A stretch of DNA of 64,000 nt. It comes from Epiperipatus broadwayi. Lineage: Eukaryota; Onychophora; Udeonychophora; Euonychophora; Peripatidae. This document shows positions 58,085 to 64,000 of the stretch, piece by piece; the stretch's first letter is position 1, and each line of letters begins with the position of its first letter. The DNA is taken from positions 3,972,001 to 4,036,000 of the forward strand of contig JAQFVV010006274.1 in NCBI GenBank assembly GCA_028023455.1. The letters are read 5' to 3'. A program made the position numbers and the translations under genes. The notes beneath the pieces were generated by a model. It searched no databases and was not told where the DNA came from. It saw nothing but the letters and a program-made list of their open reading frames with translations.

Positions 58085-60144
58085 AATGTACTTAATGTTT
58101 GAATGCAACATATAAAGACTTTGGTTTAATTATTATTGCTCAAGAAACTCGTGTCCTTTATCAGCCTGTGGTTGAAGTTAACGTGTGGTTATCATCTTGA
58201 TAATGTGAACCGATTTAAATATCTTAATAGCTTTTTAAGTACAAAGATGGATTTAGATGTTGAAGTGATATACAGATTTCATTACACTGCTGCTACTTTT
58301 AACTTATTAAAAAATATATTTAATTGCAATAATATATCTATTGCAATTAAATAAAGTGTTTAAAATTATTATTTTATCTAATTTATTATATGGTAATAAA
58401 ACTAGGATTCCCTATTGATGATATGAAGGCATTTGGTAAATTTTATTTAAGATACTCTTTAAAATTTTATAAATGCAAAATCAATCATCATATTCTTCAA
58501 CTTTTTGGATATGATATTATAGCATCTACTATTGTAAAATTACACCTTCATTGGATTAAAGAAATGTAATGTTAATTATTTCTATTGGGATGATATATCT
58601 AAAGATAAAATGCAATAAAGAAACTACAATTAGATTGCAGAAGTTAAAAAACAGCATTGCAAAATATCAAATGAACAGAAGAATGAGCCAAGGGTGTTTT
58701 AAATTGCTTATATATTCGTCACAAAACTTGTCTTTTTTTATCTTTTTTTTTTTTTTTGGAGTTCATTTGTGAGTGATTGTTGATAATGATGATGATGTTT
58801 TTTTGCTTTCGGTTTTATTTTTTCTTCTATTAACTATAAATTAATTCGCAGATGTAAAATTTTGTTATAGATATTTGAAAACTAATTAACTGCTGCTTGT
58901 TAAAATAAGTTTAAAATAAAATCATGATCAAAGAAATATTTTAGTAGGAAAATTAATTTTTCAAAGTTTTAAAACTTAATAAGTTTTGTTCATTAATATA
59001 ATGCACCTATTTGCAGTACATTTTAATTTTAAAATTCCTTGAAATATCAATAAAAATAATTGACAAAAGTAATACTATAGAGTTACATTTTTAATGCATA
59101 TATAAACATGAAATATGCATAGTTTAATGATTTCATCTGATTTGTATATTAAGTTCATTCTGATTTCCTATGATATAAATTTATTTAAAATATCTGTGCA
59201 CATTAAGACATCAACAAAAATAAATAGCAGACATTTAGAATGCTGTACAATGTAACAATTATATCTGAGATAGATATTTTTAAAAAAATTACATTTACTC
59301 ATTAAGGTGTCAACAAAAATAAAGTGTATCATCTTTTTTCTTTTTTTTTTTTTGGTGATGAAAATTGAAAATGAAAAATTTCATAATAAACAATTGCTAG
59401 TACATTAAATTAGTCACTTTTAAGCAAATGTTCACCTGTAATGATCACAGCAGTAAATGATTGCAATGTGAATTTAAAAAAGAAAATTAAAAAATTTATT
59501 AAACATTTTTTGAATCTGTAGGTAAATGAATCGTTGGATTTTGAGATTGTGGATTTTGAATTTTACTAAATACTAATAAAAGAATGACCCCTCGCCCTCA
59601 GAAATATTTGTAGATTTACAACTAAAAATTTTGGTTCAAAGCCCATTTTGGATTTGAAAATTAATAAAGTAGACTCCAGTATATACTTATATTTTTATAT
59701 TACTTTGTTGCTTAAAAAAGTTATTAATTATAACAAAAATTAAAGAAAAATAAATTATATTGTACTTATATTATCTTGATTATGCAGACTTTTTCAGCAT
59801 TTTTAAGAACATTTTATCAAAATAAAGTTGCTTCATTCTCTTTCATTTCAGTTTTCCTTGCAACAAATATATGACAGACACATCTTCTAATCCTTTGATT
59901 AAATGTCCTATATTATCAAATCACAGTTTATTTATATATTGGTTTATTTCTTTTGGCTTAACATCTGCATCACTACTTATCAGCATTGAGAGCACTATTT
60001 ATAATTTCTTAGTAAGATTATGCATATTAAGAATTTTATCTTCATATGTATATTCTATAATTTTTTTTATTTTTTTTGCATAGGAACGCAAAACATTATC
60101 AATTTCTTTTTCATTATTAAGCTTTTTTTTTTGGGGTGGGGGGG
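58085..60144. other. AT-rich spacer, no gene
   Basis: 58136-58354 has a 72-codon frame containing YHLDNVNRFKYLNSFLSTKMD. This is reminiscent of the LINE segment VxxFKYLGxxI after the RT domain, but too short and isolated to assign. Further poly(T) runs near 58740, 59340 and 60060. Confidence 0.35.
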
Positions 60145-60146
60145 TT

Positions 60147-60520
60147 AAAACAGGCAAAACTCTTCATACAGTAATGCCATTCAGTGCAAGCCAGTGTAAT
60201 CAATGGATGCCAAAAGGCTTGTGCATAAAATCCCTATCTAATGCCTACTCATCCAATATCCCCAGCCAGAGTAATCAATGGATGCCAGAATGCTTGTACA
60301 TAAAATCCCTTTCTAGTTCCTACTCATCCAATATCCCCAGACTAGGAGATTACTGCATAATATCCCTATCTAGTACCTACTCATCCAATATCCCCAGACT
60401 GTTGGGATATTGGATGAGTAGGCACTAGATAGGGATTTTATGCACAAGCCTTCTGGCATTCATTGATTGCTCTGGCTTGCACTGAGTGGCACTACTGTAT
60501 GGAGAGTTTTGCCTGTCTTA
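60147..60520. repeat. Tandem plus inverted repeat array related to the 10.8-kb insertion
   Basis: Left arm 60147-60262 (AAACAGGCAAAACTCTTCAT ... CCAATATCCCCA) is matched in reverse by 60403-60520 at about 90% identity by eye. Between them the inner ~74-bp unit (GTAATCAATGGATGCCARAA ... CCAATATCCCCAG) is repeated: 60196-60269, 60270-60344, and a shortened copy 60346-60400. The same unit and outer sequence occur once at 10827-10945. The 84-codon frame here is a translation of the repeats (YSSNIP three times) and not a gene. Confidence 0.85.
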
Positions 60521-60570
60521 ATAACAGTTATGAGCAAGCATAAGAAATGGTGGTCATGTGATGTTCAGTG
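60521..60570. repeat. Flank shared with the 10.8-kb insertion
   Basis: CATAAGAAATGGTGGTCATG and GTGATGTTCA correspond to CATAAGAAATGGTGATCGTG and GTGATGTTTA at 11034-11062. This shows that the 60-kb array belongs to the same element family and contains its other end, lacking the hammerhead-like middle. Confidence 0.7.
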
Positions 60571-63500
60571 TTTTTTTTTTTTTTTTGCATTTATTAATAA
60601 GACTGCATGGCAAACTACAATTTATGCTAGCCATTATACATCATTTATTCACATTCAGAAAATCAAAGAATGTTTTTAATATTAAATACTTTCATTAAAA
60701 CCAGAATTTTGTAACAAAATTTTATGAAAAGGAATGTGGTATTTCTTGATCCAGGAATATGAATCGAGTAATTTAGTCATAAATAGACAATTAAAATATT
60801 ATGTTGAAAGAAAAATTTTGCATTTTTACGGTAGTCTTGTTTATGTGTAATGAGTTCTGGCTTGTGAAATGAAAATGTTTTAAAATCATTTTGACATTAT
60901 GTTAGTAGTGGTTCTGCCATTTTGTTTGGTTGTGTATTCTTCCTAAATATTAGTAAATTATTCTATGATTATCTGATGTATTGGAACATAACTAAGATAA
61001 TCATTCTTTTTTACATTGCTTAAATCATGTGAGATCATCTTCATCTTATGTTTTAATGATGTTTTATTTGTATTATACATCACCCCCGGACTTGAACATC
61101 ATTAGCAACAGGCTAAGCAAATTCATTTAAGAAATTGGGTATAGATTATTTTTCATCAAACTTTTTATGTATAAAAATCCTATGTCACTGTTTATATTTG
61201 TGAAGCCAGCCATCATTATTCATAAATATGTAATATTTTTGAGCTTTTTGTGTTTTAATTTTCTTTGGCTGATGACATGTTTTTAAACAAATCTCCAACA
61301 CCATGACTTTGATGAAACCATTCAATCATAATTCAGTTATATTCCATATTTTTGCTATTTCTCTTTTTTTATTCATACATTTACATCAACAACAATGATT
61401 TAGAATAAAATTGCAAAAAGCTATATTTTTTTTTTACATTATGTATCGTTATTGAAAAACCCAACTATAATTCAAAGAAATTTATGTACATAATACCAAG
61501 ACTTTCAAGTATTTCATTGGAGGATGGGGTCAAACTTAAATGCCTCCTCTTGCTAGCAACACTGGTCAGTCATTTTGACTTAAATTGATTCATTATCAAT
61601 AGCAGGCAAAAAAATAAAATAAAGTCAAATATATAGTTGTAATACATTATGAAATTCAGTTTAAAATATGTGAATAAAAATTGACCATTTTTATTGCACC
61701 GTATTATATAAATGTCTTTGTGCATTCATAGTGATGTAATTGTGTCTGGGTATTAAAACTACTCACTGTATTTTTAATTTTGTTGTTGTTGTTTAAAATT
61801 AATTTTTGACATGGAATTGTAAGATTTTGTTTTTGGATATTATTGTAGATAGACAATTGAAACTTTTATACAGCTTAAGGGTAAATTTAAATTCTTAAAA
61901 AAATTTTATTACAGTTATTGAACTCTGATCACCTGTTTGTATTAATTTGACATTAGAAATTAGTGCTGCATTTTATGTTTCATTTATTATTGATAAACTT
62001 TTGATGTAGAATTAAAATTTGTTTGTTTCTGGGATATGCAAATAGTTAGAAATTTTGTAGAAATCAAAATTTAATTTAATTATAAACTTTTATTTAATTT
62101 ATTCTGATTTTTTTTTCTATCCATCTGTGAAGTCGTGTAACTCAATTTTCATCCACTTCCATATTTCCAATCTAGTTGAAACTTTCATTCATATGTATTT
62201 CCAATGATAATATATTTTTTTGGACTTTGCAAATAATTTTAGCAAAAAAAAAATTTTTTTTTTAATGTTAATTTTTAATTGTATATGGGATTTAGTACTA
62301 TTTATGGTTCTGTCATATAATGATATTACTATAAAAAGATAAAAAAAAATAGTAAATAAATTAAAGGGGAAAATCATTAAAACAATATTATTCGTCATTT
62401 TAAATAGTTAAGTTACAATTTTCTAAATAAAATGATAACTAAGAATAAATTTTGGAAAATAAGATAATTGTTAACATTGATCTTTTAACAAAGCCAATTT
62501 ATGTTTCTCCACTTAGACAATTATAAAGAATACTTTGTAAAAAAAAAAGATTTTACAGTATTTATAAAATTCTAAACCTTTAGAGTTCATAATTTTACAA
62601 TGCCATTATGGCATCATTAAATATGTCATATTATGACTTAGAAAACCTCGTTTTTAAGATAAAATTAAAGTCACTATTTTAAGTTTATGAATTATGATAA
62701 ACATTTTTGATTTTTTATATTAAGCTAATTTTTATTAATTTTAATTAAGTGAACAAAAGAATATTTATTTGTATATAAAATAGATGCATTTAAAAGGTGA
62801 TTTTCCCATTAAAAACTAGTTTTAAATTTGTCTTTAAATTATTTTGTTCTTAGTTTTAAAAAAAAATTATAAAACTAAAAAATAGAAAATAATACATTGT
62901 ATCATAATTGACCACATGTAAGAAATAAAAGAGTGGCTAAATGCTGTTACTTTTGGGATAACTTTTAATAATAATGGTAATAATAAAAAGAGTAGACAGT
63001 TAAGTTAAAAAAAAAAGAGAAAAGATTTATTTTAATTAACAAATTTAAAATTCGTTTGTATTCTCTCAAAATTCAACATTCAGAGTTCAAAAGTTTAAAA
63101 TTTAATTATTCAAAGTTGGAAATTAAAATATGATTTTAAAAAATATTCAATATTAAAATGTCATAATTACATAAAAATATGTTTATATTGTAATAAATGT
63201 TTTTATTACTGTAATTAATAAATAACTGAAAAAATTAGAAAAGCAATAAACTTTTTAAACAATGGACAATTCAAAGTATAATGTGTAATTAAATTTTTTT
63301 ATTAAAAGCTCATGCTCTCTTGGGTGTTCTTTTTTTTTTATTATTTTTTGCCATCATTAGCTGCTCATAAAAAAATTCAAGTTTTTTTTATTTAGCAGTT
63401 AAGTTTTGAATAAAAATCAATATTGTAAATTGATCTTGATAGTGTGCTATTAAATTCATGGTGGGTGTCCATTTATCCTGGACACAATGTAGTTCCTAAT

Positions 63501-64000
63501 TAATTAATTATTCAAAGCCTGATATGTGATTAAAACTTGAATTGCCATTTCCTGAGTTGTGTTTAACTATAACAACTATTATTTTTCATATGACTCCATG
63601 TTTGATTTTTTTTTTTTTTTGGTACAATATACTTAATTTATATATTACATTATAAATATTTAAAATTATTATTTTAAAATTGTGAAAATAAATATCTAAC
63701 TGAAAACCTTACCGATAACAAAGGAATACATGGTTATTGGTTTTGCAATACCTATTTAAAATGTTTGAAGAACCAAATATTAGATGTTAGAATTTTATGT
63801 TATCAAAGAAACAAAAAAAAATCTAAAAGTTAATAAATTATTAATTGATATTAAAATATTTCATTTACAGTTTTTATAAAAATGATTTTTTTTTTAGCCT
63901 ATAATGACTGTTTCTGTGGCTATTACCCATTCTTGTGACATAACTTTCTATATTTTCTAAGAGTGGTCTTTTTAAAAATAAAATGTTTTCAAAAACAATC
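60571..64000. other. AT-rich spacer, no gene
   Basis: Poly(T)/poly(A) runs and unclassified AT-rich DNA to the end of the window. No frame above 70 codons and no repeat pair recognised. Confidence 0.45.

Noticed and set aside
58136-58354. LINE fragment (FKYLNSFL)
   Set aside because: Only about ten residues resemble the RT-downstream motif and there is no supporting flank, so it was not called as an element.
60174-60428. 84-codon open frame with repeated NQWMP...YSSNIP
   Set aside because: It is the translation of the ~74-bp tandem units, and the same DNA is noncoding at 10.8 kb.

Overview
The window is strongly AT-rich eukaryotic DNA, full of homopolymer runs, (AT)n microsatellites and decayed transposons. 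I can support no cellular protein-coding gene, no rRNA and no intact tRNA. The element mix is BED-finger hAT, KIAA1586-like hAT, piggyBac, RTE-type and L1/Tx1-type LINEs, a Penelope-like element, and an arthropod-type transposase-like family with a GQNRN motif. This points to an invertebrate animal, quite possibly an arthropod. I cannot name the species from the sequence.

Layout. 0-3.4 kb: AT-rich spacer with a diverged RTE 3' fragment at 1.19-1.56 kb. 3.4-6.3 kb: a complete but dead hAT element with 14-bp terminal inverted repeats (TIRs) and an 8-bp target-site duplication (TSD). 6.3-10.3 kb: spacer with a possible tRNA-derived SINE piece. 10.3-11.6 kb: minus-strand remnant of a Penelope-like element (RT plus GIY-YIG region), split by a 241-bp insertion with a 14-15-bp TSD. 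13.8-14.8 kb: minus-strand 3' end of an L1/Tx1-like LINE. 20.1-23.0 kb: minus-strand piggyBac transposase pseudogene with tandem arrays on its 3' side. 24.4-26.4 kb: pseudogene of the GQNRN family. 28.5-28.8, 30.5-30.8, 37.0-38.5 and 38.8-38.9 kb: foldback elements. 35.4-36.6 kb: tandem repeats. 40.0-42.2 kb: plus-strand L1/Tx1-like LINE, same family as the 14-kb copy. 44.2-50.7 kb: a nested composite in which a 3' hAT half abuts a truncated RTE element, which is itself interrupted by a full-length RTE with an intact 985-codon ORF. 55.2-58.1 kb: a 95-bp-arm hairpin directly beside a second complete, decayed hAT element. 60.1-60.5 kb: a tandem plus inverted array related to the insertion in the Penelope remnant. 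The rest is spacer.

The genes do not form a pathway. The window is a record of successive transposition. The only coding unit that looks functional is the RTE ORF at 47.05-50.01 kb (endonuclease plus reverse transcriptase). Its insertion into an older copy of itself can be read to the base. No convincing novel cellular system was found. The best leads are the Penelope-linked repeat family with a hammerhead-like core, the RTE/hAT junction, and the poorly described GQNRN-motif family.
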